Assembly: GCA_951799405.1 (NCBI GenBank) | Contig: OX637336.1 | Coordinates: 16,597,479 to 16,661,478 of the forward strand | DNA from: Agapetus fuscipes | Lineage: Eukaryota > Arthropoda > Insecta > Trichoptera > Glossosomatidae | Direction of reading: 5' to 3' | DNA length: 64,000 bases | Shown: piece after piece, positions 8,844-23,800 of the stretch | Layout: the number at the start of each line of letters is the position of its first letter | Position numbering within the stretch: the first letter of the stretch is position 1 | Translations under genes and position numbers: made by a program | The notes under the pieces: generated by a model | The model's input: the letters and a program-made list of their open reading frames with translations, nothing else | Database searches by the model: none | What the model was told of the DNA's origin: nothing

Positions 8844-11800
8844 GTAAATACAAACCTTTATTTATCCTGACATCTTTTTTTTCATAAAAAAATCCAATGT
8901 TTACAAAAACAACCATCTATTTGGATATTGTTCTATTTTCATCCTATTACCCATGACTATTTAAACCTGCAATGTGTTCTTTTCATTTCAATACAATAAA
9001 CTATAAGGATGATTTATTTAGTGAGTGCTGTTAAATCACACCTAAAGAGCCCTTTGCGAGCGTGGTCATTGTTATTGAATGTGCTTATTCTCAAGCAAGA
9101 CTCGTTTGCTGTAAGGCGAGGGCATGTGCATTTTGCAACTAAGCAAAGAGCACATTTGCTAATGAAATGATATTTTTCTATGCTCTTCCGAGAATCAAAC
9201 CCACGACCATCCAATTACGAGTCTGAAGTGTTAAACATTAGACTACATACTTGCATTTTGCAACTAAGCAAAGAGCACATTTGTTAATCAAATGATATTT
9301 TTCTATGCTCTTCCGATATAGATTACCGGGCTAAATATAGTTCTTGGAGTCCTCTTAAATTAATAGGAGAAAGTTTTCTTTATAGTGTATGACCCATTAT
9401 TCCTTGACGTATAGGTTGGTATTAGACTGACCACCCATCCTTTAAAAAAATGGTTCACTTTGCCGATATCACCCCTCTTTCAAAGAAGGGGGTCAAGAGT
9501 TTCAGCGCTTATGTTCATTTGAGATTGCATTTTTATATTGAAAGTCCACATGCGGCATAATATGTAAGTGCGAACTTGCATGTGTCTGCTTGTGGAAATG
9601 CATGTAATATGCATCTTAAAATGTTTTATATCATTGCAACTTAGATTATAGATTATAGGTTACTAAGCACCCTACTCGGAAGAGTGTATCTTTGATTCTC
9701 GGTGGAGCACAAGAAAATCATAATATTGCAACTTTATGTAGGTACTCATGCATTTTAAGTTCATTACTTTTTCCCAAATGTGGAAATATGGGGTTTTCCA
9801 TTGTAAAATGTTTTTTTTTTTAACTTTATATAAAATAAATTAATCTGTTTTTTTCACAATGTTGCCAGTTAATTATCAGGCTGTGATACGTTGTGCATTA
9901 TCTACCCACGGCACCTTATTAAATAAATGTTGTATTGTTTATGCTGGCAAATATTTGCTTATTAAATTAAGACTTTATGGGACAGAGATCAACAAAGGCA
10001 GCGCCTATTTTGTCCTCTCGCTTATGAAGTATACACTTCAGTACACAATTTTTGATGAAGATACATTTGTAAAAGAAGGCTTTTAATTTTATTCATATCA
10101 TAGGAAACTAACTTATTTCTAACTCTAAGATTTCTTGTCTTATTCTTCAATGGTGCTACAGCCTAATTCCAATCTTTGCCTCCTTCAACCATTGGCTCAA
10201 CTCCATCTGTCCTCAGATGCCGCAGTCCAGTTCGAAACTTTTAAAAGCCAAGCCACATCCTTCTCTTCATCTATAATTTAAGTTTCAAAGATATATTACA
10301 TTTGATATTAATATTAAATGCATTCCCACTAGCAGACACATATAAGTTTGGGCTTAAATATGCCGCATGTGGACTTACAATAAAAAAACCCAATCTCAAA
10401 TGAAAATAAGCCCTGCAACTCTTGCCGACCTTCCCTGAAACAGAGGTGACATTGGCAAAGTGAACCCTTTTTTTTACAGTATGGGGGGTCACCCTTATAC
10501 CAACCTAAGGCTGGTTTTAGTGTCGCGCTGACAACGCGCTGACCGTCAGCGCTGACCGTTCAAAATATATGAACTTGTAGGAAGCGTTTTAGAATGGCGC
10601 GTAGCTGTCAGCGCGACAAGTTCATATATTTTGCTGACAACACGCTGACGGTCAGCGTGTTGTCAGCGCGACACTAAAACCAGCCTATAAGTCAAGGAAT
10701 TCATCCATTCATATCAGTTTGGTCCTTCCCACTCTTCTTCTTCCACCTCTAAGATTTCTGTCTTCTTTTTCTTTAAAGTCTGTGTATGTTGCAGGTGGCG
10801 GAGACTGGAATCTGTTTTGCACCCTGGAGGCTCCGCTAGTGGCCGCCATCCCGCAGGACTCCAGCGAGTGGCGGCGCTCCTACGGCCGGGTCTTCAAGGC
10901 AGTCTTCATCGAGCCAACCTTCCAGCAGTTCACACGGGAATGCCTGCCTGCCGAGAACGACTGGAACATCATGAAACAACCCATATTTCACATCTTTTGG
11001 ACTGATTGCACGGTAAACAAACATTTTGCTTGTTGTGTCTTTAGTTTCCGATTGCTTGCCTCATTCTTTTAAATTGTAAACTTACTCAATTACTCTTGGA
11101 ACTTCTTCCACCATTTTTTTCTACACTGAGCAGCTTTTAAAGCTATCACTGTCTCTCTGTCTAAAATTCTATTTGAATTTATCAAAGTATAAAGTATGTG
11201 GCACCATTCCATTAATATCTTAATCAGCGCTGCTTTCATAAAGATTAAATTTATAGATATCTATTATAGTAAAGCTTATAGATTAATTATTCAAAATAGA
11301 GATGATGTTGCTTAGCAATGTAATTCAAGAGCCTTAAATAAATATTTTCACTCTTGCTTACTTTGCAAAACCTGACATACATCTACTTATGGAATGGGAT
11401 TGCAAGGGCAGGAATACTTATGTAAGAAATAATTTTATTTTTACAAGATATGTGTCACCCCCTTGCAGATTCTTTTGTCACAAAGTCCGTTGATAACTGT
11501 ACCCCATTTATACAACGTTTCGCTGGGTTGAAACTTTCATTTACCTTTAAAAACAGACCGGTCACCAAAGGTTCATTCAGCTTTACAGAAAAATGGGCCT
11601 TACTTAAGGATTGGCGTTTTGTAGCGACAACCAAGATCGCAGAGGGCTCTTGAGGTGTAATTCACACGAAAACAGCGCTCACCAAATAAATCATTCGTGT
11701 ATTATTATTAAGTTTGTAAATGCTATGATTGAGTTTAAATGTACTTTTATATCCAGGGTACTGAAATACATATCACTAATGTTGTAATGTTTGTTTTCCA

Positions 11801-14800
11801 GGATGTAGAGACGTACAAGAGCACTACGAGGGACGACATAGATGCGTGGTTTAAGATCCTCGCCCAGTACAACATCACAGACTGGCTGATCATCTTGGTA
11901 GAGACTTATGACATTAGGAAGACCAACAAATTACTACCCAGGACTACAGTCCTTGACAAGATCAGAAGTGATTTCGCGTCCAAGCATGGAGATAGATGTG
12001 AGTATTAATTATTATGATTATATATATATCAGGCTTGTTTATTTTAAATTACAAGTGATAAGAGAGCTCGGTTTTTGTGTGTCACACGTCAAGGGTCCTC
12101 TCTGATCACGGATAAGACTTTTTAAACAGGTGTGTCTTGAGTGCACTACGAAATACACCCACAGATTTGGAGTTCTTCACTCCGGGTGGCAGTCTGTTTC
12201 CCTCCACCGGACCCGCACCACGCAAAGCACGGTCTCCGAAATTTGTGCGCAAATCATCCTTTGTCCTTTGATTTTTTTTTCTTAATTTTGTTCCTCATTG
12301 CTGAGGGTTGTGACCCTTGTGGAAGCAACCACTTTTCTTCAGTCCTTTCCTGACTGCTTAGCCCGCAGTGCTCCAACCACCGAGGTGCCTGCTGCTGTCA
12401 TCACTTGACCGGCTGATTGTGTGTGAGATCTTTCTCCTTCTCTCTTCCTTTCCAAGCCACCGATCACAACTAGTCGTTCCAGGCTATCCTCATTGCCACA
12501 AACAATGTGTCCATATACCAGGTGTGTACATATACCAGCCAGAGTCAAGCCATCCAAACGTAGCTCCCGACGAATGGACTCATTTGCACATCTAGACGTC
12601 CATGGAACTCGGAGCATGCGCCTCCAGCACCACATATTTTGGTTATCTATTCTTATTTCCAGATATTTGCATCCTGTAAAGCTCTTGAAAGAATGGAATA
12701 TACAAAGCGAATGTGAAAGAAGGAAATGTATGAAAAAGGTGATGGATATGTTCAAACTGAAAGAGGTATGCAAAGATAGGAAAAAATGGAGGCAAATCTG
12801 CAGAGGCTCTGGCCACCCCTAGCGATCGATCTAATAAAGCTAAGTACTTGGATCGTGCCTTTTGCATAGCCGGCCCTGAGATGTGGAATGCCCTACACCA
12901 GGGGTCGGCAACCTTTTGTTGTAAAAGGGCCAAATATTTTACGTGGGATTTAGTGCGGGCCGCACTTGGTTAGTGGCGGATCTAACGGTCAGCATTTCAG
13001 CACATGCTGACTACCCCCCCCCCCCCCCTCCCGCGTCATGTATCGTGAATCTAATCTAATCTAAGCTGCAAGGATATATATCATTTAAGATTTATATTAA
13101 ATGCATTCCCACAAGCAGACATGTATAATTTCGCGCTAACACATGCCGCATGTGGACCTACATTATAAAAAACTAATCTCAAATGAACATAAGCCCTGCA
13201 ACTCTTGCCTTCCTTCCCTGAAACAGGGGTGACATTGGCAAAGTTAACCATTTTTTACAGTATGGGTGGTCAGCCGCATACCAACCTATAAGTCAAGGAA
13301 CATACATGACAACATTAATTAATTGACGTACGAACTACAAATGAAATTCAATATTGATTCTACCCCCCATAATAAATCTCATATTCTAGAATCCCCGCCA
13401 ATTCAATTTGGGAATCCCGCAATTCAAGTTAAACCACGCGAATTGACACCGGCCTACATAGAGAAATCTACCCACAAATTCTACTCCCCCCTTTGGATAA
13501 CTTTGACCACCTTTCGAGTCTAAGATCCGCCCCTACGCTTGAAGCACATGTCATTGTATTTTTTTAGTTATAAAAATAAAACGCTTTTGGTCCATTTTTA
13601 CGATGTTTGTTGTATTTTTTTTTCACTCCATTGTGTATGTAGGTATATGATATCGTCCGGCACATGCGTTGCGGCGAATATCTTGCGGGCCGCACCAAGA
13701 CGTCTCAAGGGCCGCATGCGGCCCGCGGGCCGCAGGTTGCCGACCCATGCCCTACACCATAAGCTTAGAGCCTTAGAGAATGCGAGTGCGTTTAGGTTGG
13801 GATTGAAGACATGTTTGTTTCGGAGATGTTACAGTTGAACCTATGCTCTTGCAGTGATTTACCACAAAATGGGTCTATAAATATTTTCTTATTATTAGCA
13901 GAATGGCGACAGAGTTAAAGTTACAGTATGCATTATATTTTCCAGGTATATCTGTGATCAACCCAATCAAGTCAGAATCTCGCTCAGCAGAGTCATGGCG
14001 GGGCCTGGTGACGCGCATCAGACATCTGGTCCTCACGGCGTACAATAAGAGCCTCATTAGGTTTGAGGAGCACATGCGGGAACAGAGGGAGCGGAGAAAC
14101 GAGCCCACCTGGGACTTCTGCCAATATTTCCTGTTACAGGTATGCTCTTTGACTAATTGAATAATTAGAGAAACACTTTGATGATATTTATTCAAAAGCA
14201 GTAAGTAATCGCTTAACTAAACTTCTGTAAGTGATGGACTGGAGGAGAAAGATTTTGAATAGATAGGACTGGTGCTGGGTAGCCAAACCATGGTAAACCT
14301 GTGAAGGATTTTACCATGATCTAATAATGAAATTCTACTAACTGTTAAAAAAAACACAACTGAACTTCACATATATTGTAACTTCTTGCTGTGTTCTCTT
14401 CAAAGGGGTTGCACGTGGCGAGTGAACCTATTTATTTTACAGGTAAGGAGGTTGGCCTTACGCCAACCTCTGTAAACCTTGCCGGTATTTTATTTTGGGC
14501 TTGAAATAAACACCAAAACGGGAAATAATTTCTGACACCCTCGGTGGGATTCGAACCCAAGCTATTGGCATGGAATGTTAGTACTCTACTAACTGAGCTA
14601 TCGACCGGACCGGACCGGATTTTGACTGAAAAATTCACTTTTGTCAACATCCTGTTGGTTTCTTATCAGGCATCATCAGGAGAGTTCAACCTTGTCTACC
14701 ATTCAGCAAGAATGTCTCCTTATGATATTGATAAGTTATCAATAAAATGTTGAGAGAAATATCAATTTTTAATTTTGACAGTCCTACCATACTTACCTGT

Positions 14801-17800
14801 TAAACAAAGAATGTACATTATTTTCAGGAACAACTGGCATTTGTTTTTGAGATGCTGGGGCTCTACGACGAAGCTCTAGTGCAGTATGACGAATTAGACG
14901 CCTTGTTCACTCAGTTTCTTCTCAATTCCACCGTCGGAGAGACCCCCAAATGGCTGGCCACCTTCCAAAGACCCGTGGAGAACTGGCAGGGGGTCAGCCT
15001 GACTCCCGGGATGCCCCACAAGCGGAGAGCCCTGATCCAGGAGTCTAAAGCAACGCTAATAGACTTCAGGAGCTACCTTTTCCAACGACAGAGTGCCATG
15101 TTACTTTTGACTTCAAAACCATGGGAGGTTAGTCTTATGTCATTCCCTTTCTTTTGATATAAAGCATTTATACAGTTGCTAAGGTCCATTGAAAAGAGGT
15201 GGGTCATCAAGCATCCTTTTCCCATCTGAGAAGATATTGGCATTGGAGTGTGAGATTTTTTTTTGTTGAGCTCCTTAAATCTACATGTTTTGTGCAAGTG
15301 CATTTAGCTTGGGATTGAAGACATGCTTATTTCGGAGATGTCACAGTTGAATAGTGCCCTTGCAGGGTTTTTTTATTTTAAGAAATCCTGTGCGGGAGAC
15401 TCCCTAGATTCTAGAGACTAGGGGTCTATGACATTTGTTGTAGTGCCGCAGAGGTGTACGAGCTTGGTCATCGCTACAAAGCGCCAATACTCAAGCAAGA
15501 CCCAGTTGCTGTAAGGCTGGATGGACCTTTGGTGACCGGTCATTGGTAAAGGTTTATGAATTTTTCAACCCGGCGAAGAGCAAATTTGAAAATATAAATG
15601 GTATTTTTTGTGCTCCGCCGGGATTCAAACCCACAACCTTCCCATTCAGAGTCCGCAGTGTTACCACCGAGCTACGGACCGGTCTAAATTTATTGTCTTT
15701 TTTAATTATTATTGTGTTTTCACTTATTGTAAAGGTTAATAAATCTCCAGGGTGCCGGGACGCGGATTCCCACTCATAAAACCAATCACAATTTTTTAAA
15801 ATGTTTTTCTTTAGTTTGTACATAGCAATAAGATTAATCGTTAAGCATGCTCCTATTGGGTGAAACTAGGAACCAATAAAGTCAAAGCATTCATTTCCAT
15901 TTGTGAATATATAAAACTAAAAATTGAAGTTGACCTTGTGAACCTGACAAGTACAAAGATGAAATTCTCATTAATTTTTCTCAGCACACACTTATAACAA
16001 AAAAATGGTTTGTTTTCTGATTTGTTAGTTTTTTCCTTTCATATAGGTTATTAATATTATGTATGGGATCTTAGTACTTAAATATTTTCAGGAATTCTTT
16101 GGTTTTCCTTTAGATGAGAAGTAGAACCTTCTTGCATAACTTGCGTTCTATAAGTCTAAATATAATCATTCGGTGTAGACTTGTGCCTTCAATTGGGCTC
16201 AAATTCTTTAAAGAAACTATGGTGTATTACCGGCCCGTAGTCTTGTGTAACACTTCTGACTCGTAAATGGTTGTGGGTTTGAATCCCGGTGGAGCACCAA
16301 AATATATAACTTCAATAATATAATTTTTTTCAAATGCTCTTCGCTGGGTTAAAAAATCATATACCTTTACCAAAGACCAGCCACCAAAGGTCCATCCAGT
16401 CTTACAGCAACTGGGTCTTGCTTGAGAATTTATTATTGGTTTTCATGTGAATGTGTGATTTCAGATAGCCTCCCGCTGCCTGTGTGTGGTGCGCAACACC
16501 AGCAAGGAGCTGCGGCTGCTGGAGGTGCAGGTGGGGGAGGGGGCGGTGGCCTGCTGGGCGCTGCTCACCTGCCTGGAGGTGCTGTGGGTTTGCAAGCGGG
16601 CGCTGCATCTGGAGCAGCAGTGCGCCACGCACCAGGCGCCCCTGTGGCATCTGGCCAAGGACAAGGTACATAGTAAGCTATTAGCTCTGCCGTTAGATCA
16701 GTCCTGTTGCAGACTGGATGTGGCCTGTGGGCCGTAGTTTGGAGATTCCTGCTCTATAAAGTACTCTGAAGCACTTGTGCACAATACCTTAGCCTTTTTG
16801 CTACTGAATATTCTGGTTATATGAATACCCCCGTACAGAATACTTTTTCAAGCACATTTTTTAAAACATGTAATGGTTTCCTACCTTAATTGATTGACGA
16901 CACTTCAAACTAACAGTCACATGTATTAGTTATTCAAGAACAAAAATCACAAAGGTTTAGCACATATTTCCACTTGCAGGCTTTTGAATTGTTGAACACA
17001 GATGTCAGGGTAAGTCCAAAGTTGGATGACGTCTATGATTGACAGCCGCACTTGTATGTATGTTTACACTTGATGCCTATGCATGCCACCCGCAGTTGAA
17101 GGGTCAAAGGTAAGCATGCTTATTTGAAATGTGACCTGAGGCGCTATTCTGCTAAATTCTTTACTACCTAAGGCGAGGAGCTGGCGATTCATCTCCAAAA
17201 ATAAGATGTAGGTACTGTGATTTGTTATCTATGGAGTTCTTTCGCAAACGCTAGCCCTCCCGACTTGTTTTGGACACAAATCCCCAGCTCGTCGCCTTAA
17301 GGTCGTAAGGAATTTAGCAGAATAGCGCATCTGCTCAGGAATTTTCAATGAAGAACTTGGTGGTTAAAGCTAAGGCTTTCAAAATTTTAATTTTCATCTT
17401 TTATAGATGTTTGTAGATTCTAATTTTATTGTTTTATTGTATAGTGATTGTTTGTTTTATATATTTAACTGTAATTAATTGTTTGTATTTGTTGACTTAT
17501 AGGTTGGTATAAGGCTGACCACCCATACTGTAAAAAAATTATTCACTTTGCCAATCTCACCCCTGTTTCAGTGGAGGTTGGCAAGAGTTGCAGGGCTTAT
17601 GTTAATTTGAGTTTGGGTTTTATATTGTGAGTCCACATGCGGCATGTGTAAGCCCAAACTTATACGTGTCTGCTTGTGGGAATGCATTTACTTTGAATCT
17701 CAAATGTAATATATCTCTGCAATTTAGATTATAGATCTTGAATGTTGTATATGTTGCCCTACTTAGCGATGATATATGAGCTTAGCTGCAGTATTCTCGT

Positions 17801-20800
17801 GTATTTTAATAATTACCCTTTTGAATTGTAAACATGTATTGTATGACTTTCCAGTTGGTGGAGCTTGGCAAGCTGTGTGGCCTGCTGCCGGGCACGCCGC
17901 CCCCCTCCTCCAGCCAGCTGCACCTCGTGCTCACCCTGTCCGCGGGCATGGGGGACGGGGAGGCCGGCCAGCCCGTGGAGAGGCTCAAGAGCTCGCTGGG
18001 CTCCAAGCCCGCCTTCCAGATTCACTACCTGGAGCTGGCCGAGCTGGCCATGGGGACTTACAAGCACATCGGCAGATTAAGGTGATACATTGTTTATTTT
18101 TCAGAATATCCAGAGTCATAATAAAAGGAGAGCTTGCATGAAGAAGAAGATTATGACTCTGGATGAAATGAAAGAAGTATGTAAAGACAGAAAGAAATGG
18201 CGGTTGATCTGTAATGTTGGCGGCTAGGACTAGGGTTTTGTAAATTAGAAATTTTGTTTTCTGTTTTAGTTTTGATGTCCATACATATTATTATTTATTG
18301 ATTTTAAAAATGTAATTTGTTTTATTTCCTTGACTTATAGGTTGGTATGCGGCTGACCACTCATGCTATAGAAAATGGTTCACTTTGCCAATGTCACCCC
18401 TGTTTCAGGGAAGGTCGGCAAGAGTTGCAGGATGTATGTTCTTTTGAGATTCGGGTTGTTATATTGTAAGTCCACATGCGGCATGTTTAAGCGCGAACTT
18501 ATACTTGCCTGCTTGTGAAAATGCATATAATGTGAATCCTTAATGTTACATATCTTTGCAACTTAGATTAGATTAGATTATATATTCAAAATTTTGCTTT
18601 CGCTGTTCCTTATTTTCCCTATATACCTCTTAATCCTTTCTTGAGAATGTGCATTGTCTTGTACGTAATGATTCCATTGTTTTGCATCACGTTGTGTTGG
18701 TGTGGTGTTGCAGATGTGCGCGCATGATTGGCCGCGACCTGGCGTCCTTCTACTGCGAGCTGGGGGAGCCGGGCAAGGCGTGCGTGTTCTTGAGCGACGC
18801 GCTGAGGTCCTACGAGGAGCAGGGCTGGAGGGAGCTGGCGGCGCAGACACGCATGGAGCTGGTGGCCTGCTACCTCAAGATGGACGACCATGACAAGTAA
18901 TGCACATTATTATCTACTGCGAGGCGAGGAAGCCAGGCAAGGTGTGCGTGTTTCTGAGCGATGCGCTGAGGTCCTACGAGGAGTAGGGCTAGAGGGAGCT
19001 GGCGGGCAGACACGCATGGAGCTGGTGGCCTGCTACCTCAAGGTGGATGACCAAGACAAGTAATGCACATTATTATCTACTGCGAGGCAAGGAAGCCAGG
19101 CAAGGTGTGCGTGTTCCTGTGGACCTTTTCAGACACAAGGATTGTGTATGTCACCGGACAAACTGCGTGAAAGCTTTGATATATCTCCATACACCTTGAC
19201 TTGACTTGACGGATAGAAAAAACCCAGCAGAATATGTCTAGTGTGTAATGGCTATAAGTGGCCTGCTAAGAAACTGTAATTATTTTGAATTGTGACTTAA
19301 TATTGAATCCCAGGTGTACTAGCTCTTAACCTTTTTTGCTTCTGAATATTCTGGCTGTATAAATACCCCCAGTACGAAATATTTTTTCAAGCACTTTATG
19401 GAGATTTCCTGCCTTAATTGATTGACAGCACTTCAAAATATCTGAACAGTCACATGTATTAGTTATTCAAGAACAAAAATCACAAAAGTGTAGCACATAT
19501 TTCCACTTGTAGGCTTTTGAATTCTTGAACACAGATGTCACGGTAAAGTTCAAAGTTCGATGACTTCTATGATTGACAGCCGCTCTGTATGCAAGTTTAC
19601 ACTTGACGCCTATGCGTGTCACCCGCAGTTGAAGGGTTATGGTTAACAATAAAACACCATTTATATCGACGGTAAAAAGCCTATTTGACTTAAGCGACAA
19701 AAAGTCAATTTTACAGGAGAGCCAAAAAACTGTTTTTTTTTTTTATTATCTGCCATAACATTTTTGTTCGTGGATTAAATAAAAAAAAATGTAAGGAGGC
19801 AATGCTTATTTTTTTATTTGCTTTTTTTTAACATAAGTGGATTGAAGATAAATATACACATAATTGAGATACTGTCCTTTAAGCAATTTGGCATTCATAA
19901 TTATTTGAGGATAAATGACTGATGCGCCATTTTACTTTCTGTCATAAATGTATGAAAATGCCTTAAGTACCGACTCAACATTTTTTATTTCGAGGTTAAA
20001 AGACTTAAATCAGTATTTTCCTTTTGTTTAAATAGGCCTATTTAATGCATACGCCACATAACGTTTATACGTTGAGAAGTAAAATGACTTATCAGTAAAA
20101 ACAATTCCTATTCGTAAAGGGTATATCTGACTTAAAGACCAGGCTGTATTATTTTTCGATACGAAAGAACTGTGGTAGGAATAAATAATAGAAGTATACT
20201 TTCCTAAAAATCTTTTTAATTGAGCCAAAAAATGAAATAATACCTAATTAATAGATAAATGCAAAAAATAGCAGTAAACTAAAAAAGGTAATTTGAGACC
20301 ACAAATTATTGATAACACATAATTAAGAACAAGCAAAATAAAAGCAATAAAGAAGAATTGAAACATTACCATAAAAGTACACATTGCAATAGCTTTTAAT
20401 AAAATTATTTATTGAACAAATACCTACCTGAGTTAAAAAACTACGAACACAATTTTTGTTTATTTCTTTACAATAAATGGTTAAGTTTATAAAAAACATG
20501 TAACATGAATTTAATAATTTTCTTGTAAGTATATTTTTGAAAAATATACTTACAAGAAAATAAAATAATAAGTAATGACTCCACACAGAGAGTGGCAAAT
20601 TAAAATAACTATGAAAACACAAAATTCAAAGTACGTAAGTAAAATTAAATTAAGAAAACTATCATGCAATTAAATGTAATAGCACAGGTTCCACATGAAT
20701 AGGTATTATAAATAAGGACGTATTTTAAGTAGTTATTTCGATATCCTCAACATCAGAGTCCAAGAGCACCTCAACTGTTTCATTACCGTGAGGAATATCT

Positions 20801-23800
20801 GTATACTCTGCCCAATAGCTTTGTGGCATGACGAATGTTTTACACAATTTTACCAAATCATCATACTACTTCTGTGGTAAAGCCAGACGTCTTTTATAAA
20901 TATTTTCTGCAGGTTTTCCTTTGGTGCCACACACTAGGATGTCCTCGCTTGTGGCATCCATCGTGTATTTTACCACAATTTTGTTGGGCATCTGCTTTTT
21001 AAATGTAGCTATTCTGATTCGGTTTATTTTGCTTTGTAAATTTCCTTTGAAATATTTATCGGAAATTCCACTTCACCCAACAAAATCAGTAGGTATGGAT
21101 CAGAGTTTCGACATGATAAGGCTTGGGTGATTTCCTAGCTAGCTCAAATACTGTGCTCCAAGGTGATGGAGCCCAAATAATATTTTTGGACACACTGCCT
21201 TCTATCACGGAGTGCATAGAATCAACAGGCATGTATGTGTGACCCGGAAGAAGGTAGTTGAGTTGAATGGTGCTGATGTTTTTACATACATTATGCAATG
21301 TATAGTGGATTGTGGCAAAAACAGTGCGGTTCTTATTCTGCCCCGGGCAAGAATCACTGTATAGTAATAAAGTTTTAACTGTGCCCCTCTGGTCAACATT
21401 TGGTATATATTTGGTTAATATAGTTGACACCTCTGTAGCTCCTCTTTACCCATCTGCTTCACCCCAGCAAAAACAAAATCCTTCTCTTGTTCCAGATTCG
21501 TAAAACGTTATATTATACATCCCGTATTTCCTGGAATAGTACAACAGCATGCTTTCCCCGTATGGTGTATTTAAGACCTTTTGAAGGTCAAATGATGTGC
21601 TCAATACATTATTGCTTAAAAAATGGATCTGCTTGTGAAGTTTGAATCTCTGGTCTGAATGTTTCCCTTCCTTAAGATGCTCAATTTTCATTTCAGCTAG
21701 TTCGGCGCTTGTATTGTTCTCAAAACGCAGGCATTTCGCACATTTATCTTTCTTAGGAATTTGGAAACCTATATTGAAATCGTTTTTGAACGTATTTTTG
21801 AATACCTGTTCCCCTACCACATCCATCCCTTTAGTGGTTAAATCCAGTTTATAGAGGGTGTACAAACAGCTCAATTTTTTTTCAAGGATTGCGGAAGGTA
21901 AAGCTTACTGGAGTCGCGCCTACAGTAATGTGAGGGAACTGCTGGTAAATTCTTAATACAGGATTGTAGTACTTGCATAATTACCTCTTTGGTTTTATTC
22001 GGTCGTATGATTTTCCATCTGGAATCTTCTTTGGCGAAGCCTCGAATGGCAACAAATACTGTAAAGTGAAGATTTTTTTGTGATGTGTCAAGGGTGTTTA
22101 ACAAAAAAATTTGGCACACCTGTTTTCTCTTTTCACCTTCATTTATGAAATATAAAAATGTATAATGATGTTTGTCGGAGTCTTTCGATCTTTTTCTCTT
22201 ATTTTTTCCCTTTTTGTCATTGCCACTAGCCACTCTTTCGTGGCTTAATTTTCAATCTTCCAATAATGTGGAAATAAACTTCGTCTTCTGTTATTTCTCA
22301 CATTTATTGGTGCACGTCTTTGTACTCGCATCATTACCAGTATAGCAGGGGGTTTGCATCTTTGTTTTTGGGAACAACTACTCCTTTTCTATCAATGTGT
22401 TTTTTTTTACACTGGAATATTTCACTGGATACTGCTTAATAAAATTTAATTAAAATTTAAGTAAGCAGTATTGTAGCAGACTGACCGGTCAATAGCTCAG
22501 GTGGTAGAGTGCTTGCATTCCATGCCGAAAGCTCGGGTTCGAATCCCACCGAGGGTGTCAGAAATGATTTCCCGTGTCGGTGTTTATTTCAAACCCTAAA
22601 ATAAAATACCGGCAAGGTTTACTCAGCCTTCACAAGAAATGAATACCAGTACTCTCGGGAGCTGGGAAACCTCCACTTCAACTGAAGTGGTTGGCGTAAG
22701 GCCGGCCCCCTTACCTGTAAAAATAAATAGGTTCAACTCGCCACATGCGACCCCTTCGGGGATAACGCGGCAAGAAGTGGCACTATATGTGTAGCTTAGT
22801 TGCGTTGCGTTTAGTATCGTATGTAATTATATATAATATAATTATGTAAACATAGATACTCATTTTGTGAACATCCACTTGTCAATAGTAATAAAATACC
22901 CAAGTAACCATTTCGGTTTTAAAAAGGTTACAAAAAGGTCCCAGAACCTTTTTAAGCCTTTTTGTAACCTTTTTAAAACCTAAAAGGTTACTTGGGTATG
23001 GAAATATTTTTCATTGACAACAAACAATAACTTCCCGTAGATACATCGATTCCGAGTGTTGACTGAGATCCTGGCGTTGCAGAGCATCAACCAACCGATA
23101 GCACGCTTAAAATACTACTGAAGCGACATCTTCAATGCATTTCTATTCACACAAGACTACATTAAACGACAACCCATGTTTATTTGGTGCAGCTTAAACG
23201 CCAACGACCATTCCAAAATCATTTGTTTGAATAGATTCAAATGCCAATAATCATTACATTGATCTTGAAGATAAATAGCTTATGCGCCAGTTCTATTATA
23301 AAAATTTGGAAGGACACTTTGCTCAAGCGACATCACCAGTGATGTATTGCAAGAGCGCTTAATGCTGAACCGACAGTCATTTAGTAAATAAAAGGAGGAT
23401 ATATGATTTAAGCACCATTTGTGATAGATCCACTATGAGTCTTATTAATTTATACGACAAAGTCATATTTTTTATGGTACAGTGAAATTACTTATGCGAC
23501 TTTGAATATTGTATACACAGCATGCCTATCTAACTTAACTACCTCGTCCACTCTCAAGTCGTCAAGTACATTTAGGATATGCACCACCAACAACTTGTAA
23601 GAGTATACTTTAACGACACTTCGTTAAAAAGTGTCATAAATCGTGGGACATCAGTCCATGAAATTTATAAACGCCATACAAGGTGCTTTATGACTTAAGC
23701 GACAAAAAAGTTATCTGATCGCGCCAAAAGTTAGACCATTCGACGCAGCTTGAAAAACCGAGAAAAACGATGTATATAACTCAATATCGCCCATGATGTC

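Larger units (their letters stand above)
12830..13870 (+). pseudogene. CR1/L2-like LINE end, split by the hAT element
   Basis: Before the insertion AKYLDRAFCIAGPEMWNAL; after it RALENASAFRLGLKTCLFRR. The FxIAGPxxWNxLP...F-LKT-LF pattern is a LINE C-terminus. A related end lies at 15245-15450. Confidence 0.75.

Noticed and set aside
9859..10086. 75-codon ORF considered as TRAPPC10 first exon because it contains IVYAG
   Set aside because: Exon 1 at 8780-8843 fits far better: correct GT donor, phase 1 and the KPIIT motif.
13012..13027. Poly-C run
   Set aside because: Simple homopolymer within the hAT derivative; possibly of uncertain length in the assembly, no function inferred.
22500..22550. 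Possible tRNA gene
   Set aside because: Box A/B-like sequences are within SINE-A heads; the cloverleaf is degraded and the same body follows in every copy.
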